Origin: Flammeovirga sp. OC4
Lineage (GTDB): Bacteria > Bacteroidota > Bacteroidia > Cytophagales > Flammeovirgaceae
Direction of reading: 5' to 3'
Assembly: GCF_000812565.1 (NCBI RefSeq)
Contig: NZ_JTAM01000087.1
Coordinates: 1-33,614 of the forward strand
Length of the DNA stretch: 33,614 bases
A program made the translations under genes and the position numbers. Shown piece by piece: positions 1-7,617 of the stretch (position 1 is the first letter of the stretch; each line of letters begins with the position of its first letter). The notes below the pieces were generated by a model. The model searched no databases, had not been told where the DNA came from, and saw only the letters and a list, made by a program, of their open reading frames with translations.

Positions 1-29
1 TTGCAGTCCGTTTTGATGGGGTAACTATA
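1..29. mobile_element. Left insertion-sequence end (terminal inverted repeat)
   Basis: Positions 4-29 match the reverse complement of the last 26 bases of the window: an identical CAGTCC block, a variable 6-base block, then the identical 14 bases ATGGGGTAACTATA (21 of 26 overall). The match stops at position 29, and coding sequence of an AIPR-like gene begins at once. Inverted, nearly identical ends at both window edges with unrelated sequence inside are what two copies of one IS at the borders would give. The difference in the subterminal block suggests that the two edges are opposite ends of the element, so the copies lie in the same orientation. No transposase is in view and I cannot name the IS family. 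Confidence 0.6.
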
Positions 30-1132
30 CTCAAACAGTTAATGCAATTTACTCAGCTTATCGAGAAAGACTAAGCCAATTGAAGAGAAAAACAAAAAAT
101 GAAGAGATGTCTAAAGAATCGGCTATAAATGAATTTAAAGAATTAAAGCTAATGTTCCGTATAATTCAAAATGATAGAGAAAAAGAAAATAAATTTGAGC
201 ATAAGGTGATTGAGTGTAATAATACTCAAAACGCTATTAAAAAAAGAGATTTTTATGCTAACGCTCTAGAACAAATAGAACTGCAAAAACTTTTTTGTAA
301 ACACGGTTATTTTTATGAAGTAAAGAGGGGGGATAGAGATTTTATAGCTAAAAAGAACCCTCATAATATTTTAGGTAAGACTCTGAATGAGTTCGAGTTT
401 AAAAATGAAAAGCGTGATATAGAAACACTTTCTAGTCTCTGGATGGCATATCACGTCCAAGAACCCACTTCAAAAGAGGTTGGTTCTGAAAGAATATTTG
501 GCGAATCGAAATATTATGAACTTGTGTTTCCCTCTACTATCTCTGAAATAACGGATAATCTTGTAAGAGAGATGATATTAGCATATAATTTATATGAGTT
601 AGTGGAGAAAGAAACAAAAATATTTAGAGGAGTGAATTCATTGTTGGCTTTAATTTCTGATATTGATGCTCCTGGAAAATTTGAAAAAGCAAAAAATATT
701 GTTATAAACTCAATAATTTTCAATAACACCTTAAAAAGGAAGTTTGATACAATTGAGTCTTTTAAATCAAATAGAGAAACTAATACTGAAAAAATACGAA
801 AGTATGCACCATTTTCTAATGGTAAATATGTAGTTATAGCCTGTTTGAAGCTAATTTTAGACGAATGTAATTATGTTGAAAAATTGACAGAACAGACACA
901 ACTATTTAAGAATAAAGACTTTTTAAGAAATACACTTTTAAAAAGTTGGTTACCTATTATTCTTGATGAATTATTAATTCCAGAATATAAGTCATATGCA
1001 AAAGATATAGGGGGGTCAATTAACGCATTTTATCATAGAAATAAGACATTTGATTCTATAAGACAAAATTTTAAAGGTCTTGACATTGAAAAAGATAAAT
1101 CCTTTGAGGAAATTTTTGAACTAAAAATATAA
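30..1132 (+). pseudogene. AIPR-family abortive-infection protein, N-terminus removed by IS junction
   Basis: The frame is open from position 17 to the stop at 1130-1132, but the first codons belong to the IS end. A TTG at 80 could start 350 residues, yet codons before it still fit the family: the frame reads TQTVNAIYSAYRERLS, which resembles the NGxQT(V) segment of AIPR proteins (PF10592). Downstream, the diagnostic block NTQNAIKKRDFYANALEQ, then the GYFYEVKRGD segment, follows the AIPR pattern NxQN..I..RDF..N..Q..L...F...G.FYE.KRG. The junction thus falls inside the conserved glycine-glutamine motif, and the N-terminal part of the domain is outside the window. AIPR proteins are linked to abortive phage infection; the mechanism of this subfamily is not known to me. 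The product is probably non-functional unless the missing part continues across the IS. Confidence 0.68.
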
Positions 1133-1510
1133 AATGCTGGTAATAATTAGGACTTAGTTTGGTCTTCAGACCCAAAGATTAAGCCCTAGTTGAACAAAGG
1201 CGGTGGAATTTTTCGTGCATTTAGTTGTATGGAAATTAGGACGGACTTTTCGATTACTCGGGAAGTCTTTTTTTATTGAGAACTTTTTTGAAGATCATTT
1301 CACCTTTTTAAAACCTAAAAGTAGACCCATCAAAAGATAGTAATTGGAGTGGGCTAATTAGGCCTTTCTCTACAACGTAACATAAGCGGTACTAAATAGA
1401 TATAAATATTTGATAAACGATTTGGAAAAAAGGGAACTCAAAAAGTTGAGTTATAAAGAGGAGATGTTTTTATTGCAACAGTTGACAATTAAGAAATTTG
1501 ACATTTAGAT
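1133..1510. other. 378-base non-coding gap
   Basis: No convincing gene is seen. The stretch holds a terminator-like hairpin (1244-1274) and a perfect 7-bp hairpin at 1435-1452 (AACTCAA, loop AAAG, TTGAGTT). The latter lies 60 bases upstream of the AraC-type gene and could be a regulator site or a leader structure. I found no clear TAnnTTTG promoter box. Confidence 0.5.
1244..1274 (+). terminator. Probable intrinsic terminator after the AIPR remnant
   Basis: GACTTT (1244-1249) pairs with GGAAGTC (1261-1267) with one G-U wobble, and is followed by seven T residues. It lies 110 bases downstream of the AIPR stop codon. The stem is short. Confidence 0.5.
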
Positions 1511-2380
1511 ATGACTAATATAGTCCAATTGGATAGGTACAATAAACTGCTCTCTTACTTGAATGAAAATTTTAAGGAAGACATTAATATTGAGAAAGTA
1601 GAATTAATATGTCATTATTCGTATCGCAATATCAATCGAATATTTGAAGCATTACATCATGAAACCATCGGTAAGTATGTCAAACGGCTTCGTTTAGAGA
1701 AAGCAGCACAATATCTGAAATATTCGAATGCTAGCGTTTCTGCAATTGCTTATGAGGTAGGTTTTGAAGATAGGGCTGCTTTTAGTAAAGCATTTAAAAA
1801 GAAATACAATTATGCACCTTCTGCTTTTCGAGAAAGTAGCGAAAAACTCCGTCAAATAGCAGAAGAGTCTATATTACAAGAAGAAGATGAAAACCGACAA
1901 AAACTTCAATTTGAAATAGAATTCCTGCCTACTTTTGATTATTTATTTTTTGAATATCGTGGAGATTATGAAGATTACTCCGCTATCGAAGCAGCTTCCG
2001 ATACGCTATATCAATACGTAAAAAACAATAATATAATTAGTGATCGCTCTATATTTATGACGGAAATTATGGATGATAGTGATATCAGTGATAACCTCCA
2101 TCTTCGATACAATGTAGGTTTTATTTTGGAACAGCCATTACAAGTTAAATTAGACGGGTTATTTAGAACAAAAGTGCATAAGAGGCAAAAGTATGTCAAG
2201 TTTTGTCACAAAGGAACTTACCATAGCCATTCTGATTATTATAATAAGATTTATGCACTTTGGATGTTAGATGTCGCATTAGAATTAGCAGATCTGCCCA
2301 CGTTAGAGTTTTATCCAAATGCTGACCAAAATAACACTACGGAAGAGACACTTATAGAGATTTATATTCCTATACTGTAA
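1511..2380 (+). CDS. AraC-family regulator with GyrI-like effector domain
   Basis: This 289-residue protein has an N-terminal AraC/XylS double helix-turn-helix (about residues 8-107). The second helix-turn-helix is visible in SVSAIAYEVGFEDRAAFSKAFKKKY, split here only by being one run, ending in the usual PSAFR. The C-terminal half (about 120-289) fits the GyrI-like/SOUL-type small-molecule binding fold of the Rob/BmrR kind, from FEIEFLPTFDYLFFEYRGDY to the end near EIYIPIL. Such proteins sense hydrophobic ligands and activate neighbouring genes. The next gene, a membrane hydroxylase, starts 71 bases downstream on the same strand and is the likeliest target or co-transcribed partner. The ATG start is followed at once by the domain, and no earlier in-frame start is needed. 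The ligand is unknown. Confidence 0.88.
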   Translation: MTNIVQLDRYNKLLSYLNENFKEDINIEKVELICHYSYRNINRIFEALHHETIGKYVKRLRLEKAAQYLKYSNASVSAIAYEVGFEDRAAFSKAFKKKYNYAPSAFRESSEKLRQIAEESILQEEDENRQKLQFEIEFLPTFDYLFFEYRGDYEDYSAIEAASDTLYQYVKNNNIISDRSIFMTEIMDDSDISDNLHLRYNVGFILEQPLQVKLDGLFRTKVHKRQKYVKFCHKGTYHSHSDYYNKIYALWMLDVALELADLPTLEFYPNADQNNTTEETLIEIYIPIL

Positions 2381-2394
2381 ATGTCCAAAAATGA

Positions 2395-2417
2395 CACAAG
2401 ACTCTTTGTGTGAGTCT
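2395..2417 (+). other. Two overlapping alternative hairpins between regulator and hydroxylase
   Basis: ACACAA pairs with TTGTGT around the loop GACTCT, while AGACTC (2399-2404) pairs with GAGTCT (2412-2417) around TTTGTGT. The two 6-bp stems are mutually exclusive. There is no T tract. It may be a leader structure of the downstream gene, or chance. Confidence 0.3.
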
Positions 2418-2451
2418 CTACCTTTGCTAATGAAACTATAAAAATTAGTGA

Positions 2452-3306
2452 ATGGAAACAATAGTAAAACAAATGGAAGATAATATAGGGCTGATTATCT
2501 ACATCATAATTTATTTATCTTTGCTGCTAGCCATTGTTGAGTTTTTTTACGAATTGTACAAGAAAAAAATCAACAAACAACGTTTAGGTGAAATGTGGGC
2601 AAGTTTTGGTGTCTTTATTATTGCCCAACTTTTGGAAAAAACTTCTTCTTTAATATTTCTAGGTGCATTCTTCTTCATTGGTGAATATATCCCTTGGCAA
2701 ATACCCGTAAATACTTGGACTACACTACTGTGTCTCATCTTGATTGATTTTATTTATTATTGGGAACATGTGATAGAACATAAAGTGAGAATTCTATGGA
2801 GTTATCATAGTATCCATCACAGTTCGCCTATTTACAATTATACTACTGCATTACGTGTCTCGTTTATTGACGGATTTATTACTTGGATATTCTATCTGCC
2901 TATGGTCTTTATAGGTTTTCATCCTTATGTTGTATTTCTCTGTTTTTTCTTAGTGTTAATGTACCAGTTTTGGCTACATACAGAAATCATTGGCAAATTA
3001 GGTTGGTTCGAAAAAGTATTCATGACACCATCCCAACATCGAGTGCATCACGGTTCTGATGAAATATATCTTGATAAAAATTTTGGTGCTTTGCTATCTA
3101 TTTGGGACAGGATGTTTGGTACTTATCAGGAGGAAATACATAAACCTACTTACGGAATTACTAAACCCATCAATACCATCAATCCTATTATGGTGCATTT
3201 GGTAGAATATATTGATATACTTAGGGATTTGCGAAAAGCAAAAAGCATAAAGGAAGCATGGAATTATGTAACAAAACCACCAGGTTGGAAACCAAGAATT
3301 AAGTAA
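2452..3306 (+). CDS. Sterol desaturase / fatty acid hydroxylase superfamily membrane protein
   Basis: This 284-residue polytopic inner-membrane protein has the eight-histidine signature of the di-iron fatty acid hydroxylase superfamily (PF04116): H106-VIE-H110, H119-SI-H122-H123 and H196-RV-H199-H200, with H176 in between. The tail segment NFGALLSIWDRMFGTY is typical of the family. Hydrophobic segments lie near residues 12-32, 50-80, 90-104 and 140-175. Members use a non-haem di-iron centre and oxygen to hydroxylate or desaturate lipids; the substrate here cannot be told, and carotenoids, sterol-like lipids and fatty acids are all possible. It follows an AraC/GyrI regulator on the same strand, suggesting ligand-controlled lipid modification. 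Length is normal. Confidence 0.87.
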   Translation: METIVKQMEDNIGLIIYIIIYLSLLLAIVEFFYELYKKKINKQRLGEMWASFGVFIIAQLLEKTSSLIFLGAFFFIGEYIPWQIPVNTWTTLLCLILIDFIYYWEHVIEHKVRILWSYHSIHHSSPIYNYTTALRVSFIDGFITWIFYLPMVFIGFHPYVVFLCFFLVLMYQFWLHTEIIGKLGWFEKVFMTPSQHRVHHGSDEIYLDKNFGALLSIWDRMFGTYQEEIHKPTYGITKPINTINPIMVHLVEYIDILRDLRKAKSIKEAWNYVTKPPGWKPRIK

Positions 3307-3307
3307 G

Positions 3308-3414
3308 ATTTCAAGGTAATTAATATTATGCATACAAAGGCACAATCCATTAGTTCAGTAATGGAATCGGTGAAGTAAAAAATACCCTCAAATACGAAGG
3401 GAAAACCTTGAAAT
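3308..3414. repeat. 10-bp inverted repeat framing an 87-base spacer
   Basis: ATTTCAAGGT (3308-3317) is exactly complementary to ACCTTGAAAT (3405-3414). It starts two bases after the hydroxylase stop codon and ends 39 bases before the next gene. It might be an mRNA stem ending the transcript, or the ends of a small miniature element. There is no T tract. Confidence 0.35.
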
Positions 3415-3453
3415 AGATATCATCAAAAACTTTATAAGTAAGCGATTCCTATT

Positions 3454-4326
3454 ATGGGTATTCGGATACTGAAATTTGGAAAAGAGTTGAATAAAATGAG
3501 CTTAAAAAATACTTTAAAAAAATACCGACATAAGTTCTGCTTTGTACTGTTTTTAATTTTATTGGAAGCTGGATTATCGATTTTATTTCCTTTGTTCATT
3601 GGCTATGCTATTGATGACGCCATAAATAGAAACCACCAAGGAGCAATTTGTTTAGGATTATTGGGTTTAGCAGTCCTTATTATTGGTGTTGGGAGAAGGG
3701 TATTTGACTCCCGTTTTTATGCCAAAGTTTATCAAAGTATTGGCACGAGTGCTATTTCGAGTATAAAAAACCATGTTCCCTCCAAAAAGTCAGCCCGTTT
3801 GGGTATGATAAGAGAGTTAGTTGAGTTCTTAGAAAATGCTTTGCCCGAATTGATCAGTAATATCATTGGCTTAATTGGAGTGATAGGCATTATCGCCACG
3901 CTGAACCTAAACGCATTTTATGGTAGTTTAATCACCACCTTTGTTATTTTCTTAATTTATTGGGTGTCTAGCACAAAAACGATTAAACTCAACAAGTCGT
4001 CAAATGATGAATTTGAAAAACAAGTTGATGTCATTTCAAAAAACGACGAAAAAGAATTGAATCTTCATCTAAGGGCAATGATGAAGTGGAATATCAAATT
4101 ATCCGATTTAGAAGCCATCAATTTTTCTATCTCTTGGATGGTATTGATTGCCTTTCTTGTTGCTTCCATCGTAATATCAGTAGATGATGGCATTGTGAAG
4201 TATGGTGCTTTATTTTCATTTATAATGTATGTTTTTCAGTATATGGAAAATGTGGTCAATCTTCCTTTGTTCTATCAAAATTGGTTGAGGTTACAGGAAA
4301 TAAGAGAAAGATTGATTGAAAGTTGA
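3454..4326 (+). CDS. Solo ABC-type six-transmembrane-domain protein
   Basis: This 290-residue protein resembles the membrane domain of exporter-type ABC transporters (ABC_membrane_3, PF13748 type): LFPLFIGYAIDDAINRN after the first helix is the classic exporter motif. Helices are near residues 30-52, 60-80, 135-153, 156-172, 225-245 and 250-268. It ends soon after helix six, so it lacks an ATPase domain, and no ATPase gene is adjacent. Stand-alone members of this family are known in Bacteroidota and Proteobacteria; their role is unclear. An internal ATG at 3496 (residue 15, MSLKN) is an equally plausible start, since the family usually begins shortly before the first helix. The gene is transcribed alone or with the upstream hydroxylase. 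Confidence 0.75.
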   Translation: MGIRILKFGKELNKMSLKNTLKKYRHKFCFVLFLILLEAGLSILFPLFIGYAIDDAINRNHQGAICLGLLGLAVLIIGVGRRVFDSRFYAKVYQSIGTSAISSIKNHVPSKKSARLGMIRELVEFLENALPELISNIIGLIGVIGIIATLNLNAFYGSLITTFVIFLIYWVSSTKTIKLNKSSNDEFEKQVDVISKNDEKELNLHLRAMMKWNIKLSDLEAINFSISWMVLIAFLVASIVISVDDGIVKYGALFSFIMYVFQYMENVVNLPLFYQNWLRLQEIRERLIES

Positions 4327-4455
4327 CTATTAATTGAGTTTATAATGAAAGTAGCTGATCATAATTAAATTTAGTTTCTAAATGTAGAATGAATTAAACT
4401 CAGGTTTCGTTAAAATGCATTTTAGCTATAGATAATTTTGAACAGGTACTTTTTT

Positions 4456-4493
4456 AAAAAAAAGTATGCTAAATCGAAACGATTTAGCATACT
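4456..4493 (-). terminator. Strong intrinsic terminator of the cytidylate-kinase-like gene
   Basis: A perfect 14-bp stem (AGTATGCTAAATCG at 4463-4476 with its complement at 4480-4493) has a 3-base loop. On the minus strand it is followed by eight T residues (A tract 4456-4463 on the plus strand). It lies 40 bases past the stop of the minus-strand gene. Confidence 0.9.
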
Positions 4494-4532
4494 AGGATCT
4501 TTGATGTCAAAAAAGTGTTGTATAATTAAACG

Positions 4533-5237
4533 TTAAACATTTCTGAGCATTTCATACTCTTTCATTTTGACAAGAGTAAAAAGCTCATCAGCAAGAGCAT
4601 CGTTAGAGATGTGTTCTCTATCGATAATTTCATCATAGGTAATAGGAATAGATTGGGATATAAATTTCAAGAAGTTTTTACGCTTTCTGGCTTTTCGTTT
4701 CACCACCTCAATGGCGTAGTTTTTAGGGAGATCATTTTTTAAAGCGTATTGTGTTGATCTATATTGATCAGATGCTTTTACTTTAATTTTCAAACTGTTA
4801 TCCAATCCTTGAGCGAAGAAGCTTGCTCCTCTACCGAGGAAAACTACGTTGCCTCTTTCAAGGTAAGAGTTGACTACAGTTTGTAAAGCATCTTTTAGGT
4901 TATCGTCTAATTTGTTGTGGTAGATGTCCAAGCCATACATGATTTGTTCAAAAATGCTTTTATTTTGTATTGGAACAAATTCATTCAACTTATCAATACC
5001 AACTTTGAGTTCTTTTGAAATTTGATATAAAACAGTCTTATCGATCAGTTTCCAAGGTCTTTTAAGCATATCAAAACCAACTTGTTCATCATTCAGCTGT
5101 TGTACTAATTGCTCAGCTGCAGGTCTAATATTGGTTCCAAACTTTCGAGATAATGTGACAATCATTCCCTTAGATTCTGGTGTTTTGACTTGTCTATTCT
5201 CTATATCTATCAGGTAATTATAAATATCAGGTTCCAT
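4533..5237 (-). CDS. Cytidylate kinase-like family protein
   Basis: This 234-residue protein matches the Cytidylate_kin2 group (PF13189) in outline. GMIVTLSRKFGTN (residues 24-36) stands where the family has a serine-arginine P-loop-like start (xITISRxxGSGG). V131-VFLGRGASFF is the central GRGA segment, and RKARKRKNFLKF (181-192) is the basic lid-like region. The glycine pattern of the nucleotide loop is degenerate (KFGTNI), so kinase activity is uncertain. The family is believed to phosphorylate nucleotide-like substrates; none is proven here. The first 20 residues precede the conserved part and the ATG at 5237 is the only good start. It is monocistronic with its own terminator. I find no link to the flanking genes. 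Confidence 0.72.
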   Translation of the reverse strand: MEPDIYNYLIDIENRQVKTPESKGMIVTLSRKFGTNIRPAAEQLVQQLNDEQVGFDMLKRPWKLIDKTVLYQISKELKVGIDKLNEFVPIQNKSIFEQIMYGLDIYHNKLDDNLKDALQTVVNSYLERGNVVFLGRGASFFAQGLDNSLKIKVKASDQYRSTQYALKNDLPKNYAIEVVKRKARKRKNFLKFISQSIPITYDEIIDREHISNDALADELFTLVKMKEYEMLRNV

Positions 5238-5726
5238 GGCTTTATTATTTTTAGGTTGTCTAGCGGCTCATTAATTTATATATGTAAATATTACACTTAA
5301 AAAGGAATTTTACACTAATCAATATCACTAAAAAAAGGTGACTTCATACAAATGAAATCACCTTTTGTGAGGAAAGAGTTAAGAGGGGAGAGGTCTGAGT
5401 AAATCTTTCAATTTAAATTGAAAAGACATTGCTTGATGCATTAAGATGACTCAAGTATTAGGACAAATGAAAATGGGTGTTTTGTAGCCCCATAATTTCA
5501 ATTATGGGCTTTTGGGGTTCAACATTTGATTATAATAATTGACTTATTAAAAAAGATGTAATAACTGTATACGTTTGAGACATATCAAGTTTCTTATGAA
5601 AGTTGAAAAATGGAACAGCTTCCCATAAGCCCATACCTTCTAGTCATGGTGCACGATATATTAACCTATTTCATCTGTCTTAGTACTTATCGTTTAAATA
5701 CCTCAACACAAACCAATTCTTCCCTC
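5238..5726. other. 489-base non-coding gap with two hairpins
   Basis: No open frame of note or RNA gene is recognised. It contains the terminator at 5331-5366 and a second hairpin at 5486-5510 (AGCCC-ATAATT with AATTATGGGCT, one bulged base), followed on the plus strand by only four T residues. The rest is AT-rich and featureless to my reading. Confidence 0.5.
5331..5366 (-). terminator. Probable terminator of the minus-strand sigma-factor operon
   Basis: A 15-bp stem (5333-5347 with 5352-5366) has a single mismatch and a 4-base loop. Reading the minus strand it is followed by six T residues; on the plus strand it is followed by four. It lies about 360 bases past the methyltransferase stop and upstream of the kinase-like gene, so it would isolate the two minus-strand units. 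Confidence 0.55.
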
Positions 5727-6299
5727 TTAACTTTTTAATTTTGCTATGATGACCAAAGAATCACCCTCATCAAATTCCTTGTAAGTTTCCACTTTTAACA
5801 CCTCAAAGTGCTCCTCATATAAAGCCTGAAGTGTTTCCTCTGATTGATAATTTACAAAGAGTCCTTTAAAGATTTCATCACCTTCACCTTTCCAATAAGA
5901 GTGACAAATGATTCCTCCTTTATTTAAAATAACAGTATGTTTTTCTAAAGACCTTCTGATTTCATCATCAGTAAGGTGTTGCATCACCTTGTTGGCATAA
6001 ACACCATCAAAACGAAGAAATGTATCTAAAGTAATCGCATCGAGGTGAAGGAATGTACCAGCAGGATTATTTCTTTTCAGGTATTTTACAAACTCCATTG
6101 AATAATCAGAACCTACTGCTGTAAAAGTCTGACTCAAAATTCTCCAATCTGTTCCAGGACCAGACCCTAGTTCCAACAATATGCTTTGAGGAGCAAGATG
6201 TTCTTTAAGTTTTTCAATTAGTGGTTCACTATTGACTTCTTTAGCCATGTTGACATAATCTTCAACTCCTTCTTTACTTAGATAATAAGTTCCTTCCAT
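5727..6299 (-). CDS. Class I SAM-dependent methyltransferase
   Basis: This 190-residue protein has the Rossmann methyltransferase fold. Motif I is L42-ELGSGPGT-50; the acidic residue after strand two is in GSDYS (D65); the LDAIT segment (D87) contacts adenine; and DGVYANKVMQHL (98-109) is the motif IV region, with ILNKGGIICHSYWKG as the post-motif strand. The motifs are intact, so it should bind S-adenosylmethionine; the methyl acceptor is unknown. It lies 38 bases after the membrane protein gene and on the same strand as the sigma factor, so the three are probably one operon and the enzyme may belong to the sigma regulon. Confidence 0.82.
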   Translation of the reverse strand: MEGTYYLSKEGVEDYVNMAKEVNSEPLIEKLKEHLAPQSILLELGSGPGTDWRILSQTFTAVGSDYSMEFVKYLKRNNPAGTFLHLDAITLDTFLRFDGVYANKVMQHLTDDEIRRSLEKHTVILNKGGIICHSYWKGEGDEIFKGLFVNYQSEETLQALYEEHFEVLKVETYKEFDEGDSLVIIAKLKS

Positions 6300-6337
6300 A
6301 TATTAATTTTAGTTTTTGAGATGCTTAGCACCTATTT

Positions 6338-6973
6338 TTATTCTTCTTTTTTCAACTCCTCCATTTCCGCAATCATCTCCCTCAATTTTCTAAACTGAGC
6401 TCCATAAACCAAATTCATATCAAAATGATATATTTTTTTGGTGAAAACAGAAAGTAAAACAGCTCCAATTGCCACAATCAGCAATCCTGTTTTGGGCATT
6501 CCCCATAGTAACTCTTGAGCCTCATAATTATTGATTATTTGTTGCTTCAAAAATGTTTCCCAAACGCCAAAAGTTGAGATAATAAGTACTAATGGATACA
6601 CGAATCTATAAATATTTGTATAACCATTAATTGTATTTTTCAACCAACCATCAAATTGTTTGATATAATCATAACTTGTATTCGTTTTTTCTAATCCTTG
6701 AAGTACAATAAGCTGTTTATACCCATAGTATACTACATACCAAAGCGCCAAACAAATGATAATTCCTAAGCCTAAAACATTGCCGATAATACTCAATACT
6801 ATAGGGACAATAGTAAATATAGCAATAGCCCAAAGGTTAACCTTGAAATCCCTAATAAATTTATCAACAAAATTGATAGATTTTTTCTCATAAAGTGCAT
6901 TGATTTTGGGTGCAACTAATGCTTCTTGATTAATAAACCCTTTTTTCCAGATGTTTTCAATTGACTTTTCCAT
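6338..6973 (-). CDS. Membrane protein co-encoded with ECF sigma factor
   Basis: This 211-residue protein has a cytosolic-looking N-terminus (about 1-45) and membrane segments near residues 46-68 and 70-88 (NLWAIAIFTIVPIVLSIIG, then LGIIICLALWYVVYY), 122-138 and 160-177. It ends in a charged tail rich in glutamate (MIAEMEELKKEE). Its start overlaps the last 17 bases of the sigma-factor gene, so the two are translationally coupled. That is the position usually taken by an anti-sigma factor. However, I see no zinc-binding HxxxCxxC motif and no single-pass anti-sigma layout. It may be an unusual membrane anti-sigma or a sensor partner. I do not recognise the family. Confidence 0.7.
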   Translation of the reverse strand: MEKSIENIWKKGFINQEALVAPKINALYEKKSINFVDKFIRDFKVNLWAIAIFTIVPIVLSIIGNVLGLGIIICLALWYVVYYGYKQLIVLQGLEKTNTSYDYIKQFDGWLKNTINGYTNIYRFVYPLVLIISTFGVWETFLKQQIINNYEAQELLWGMPKTGLLIVAIGAVLLSVFTKKIYHFDMNLVYGAQFRKLREMIAEMEELKKEE

Positions 6974-7448
6974 GTAATAATTTTTTTAATCGTTCTTTAA
7001 TTCTTTTGATTCTCACCCCAATATTGTTGGGTGTAGCATTGAATGTTTCAGCAATTTCCTGATAGCTTTTTTCTTCCAGGTATAGCAGAATAATAGCCCT
7101 ATCAATTTCAGAGAGCTTACGGATCGCATCATAAAGAAGAGAGAGGTCTTCATCATCAAATACTTTAGTTTCTGCTTCCATTTCTGGCGGTAAATAATCA
7201 CTGGCAAAATTTTGAACATTGTTTTTCTTTTTTTTCAACAATGTCAGGCAAACATTTACCGACAAACGATACACCCAAGTGGACCAATCCGATTTTTTTT
7301 GGAAGTTGTCTTTGCTTCTCCAAATTTGTAGGCAAACCTCCTGATAATAATCTTCAAAGTCCTCTTGCGTATTAGTATACGCCCGGCATATCTTAATGAT
7401 AATTCCACTATGAGGCTGAATGTATGTAGTATAAAAATCACTGCTCAC
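6957..7448 (-). CDS. ECF-type RNA polymerase sigma factor
   Basis: This 163-residue protein has the two-domain ECF layout. Region 2 (about 12-75) includes the DYYQEVCLQIWRSKDNF helix for core binding and -10 recognition, and the STWVYRLSVNVCLTLLKKKK end. Region 4 (about 108-157) has LSEIDRAIILLYLEEKSYQE and the helix-turn-helix EIAETFNATPNNIGVRIKRI that contacts the -35 element. There is no C-terminal extension. The frame starts at a GTG (7446-7448); no ATG lies closer that keeps region 2 complete. It is followed, with a 17-base overlap, by a membrane protein that could control it, and then by a methyltransferase. It diverges from the symporter gene across a 169-base region. Confidence 0.9.
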   Translation of the reverse strand: MSSDFYTTYIQPHSGIIIKICRAYTNTQEDFEDYYQEVCLQIWRSKDNFQKKSDWSTWVYRLSVNVCLTLLKKKKNNVQNFASDYLPPEMEAETKVFDDEDLSLLYDAIRKLSEIDRAIILLYLEEKSYQEIAETFNATPNNIGVRIKRIKERLKKLLHGKVN

Positions 7449-7617
7449 AATACTTTTTTATTTGGTTAGTGGCTCAAAAATGAAATTATTACACCTTGCT
7501 GATTTTTTTTTGAAAACTTATAGCTGAAATCAACTTCAAACAATTACTAATTCCAATAATTTGTGATTTTTTTTCAGTACATTTCTCCACCATTTAAGAT
7601 TATCAAAAATAAATTCC

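Noticed and set aside
5486-5510. Hairpin as a terminator of the methyltransferase operon
   Set aside because: On the minus strand no T tract follows; the hairpin at 5331-5366 fits better.
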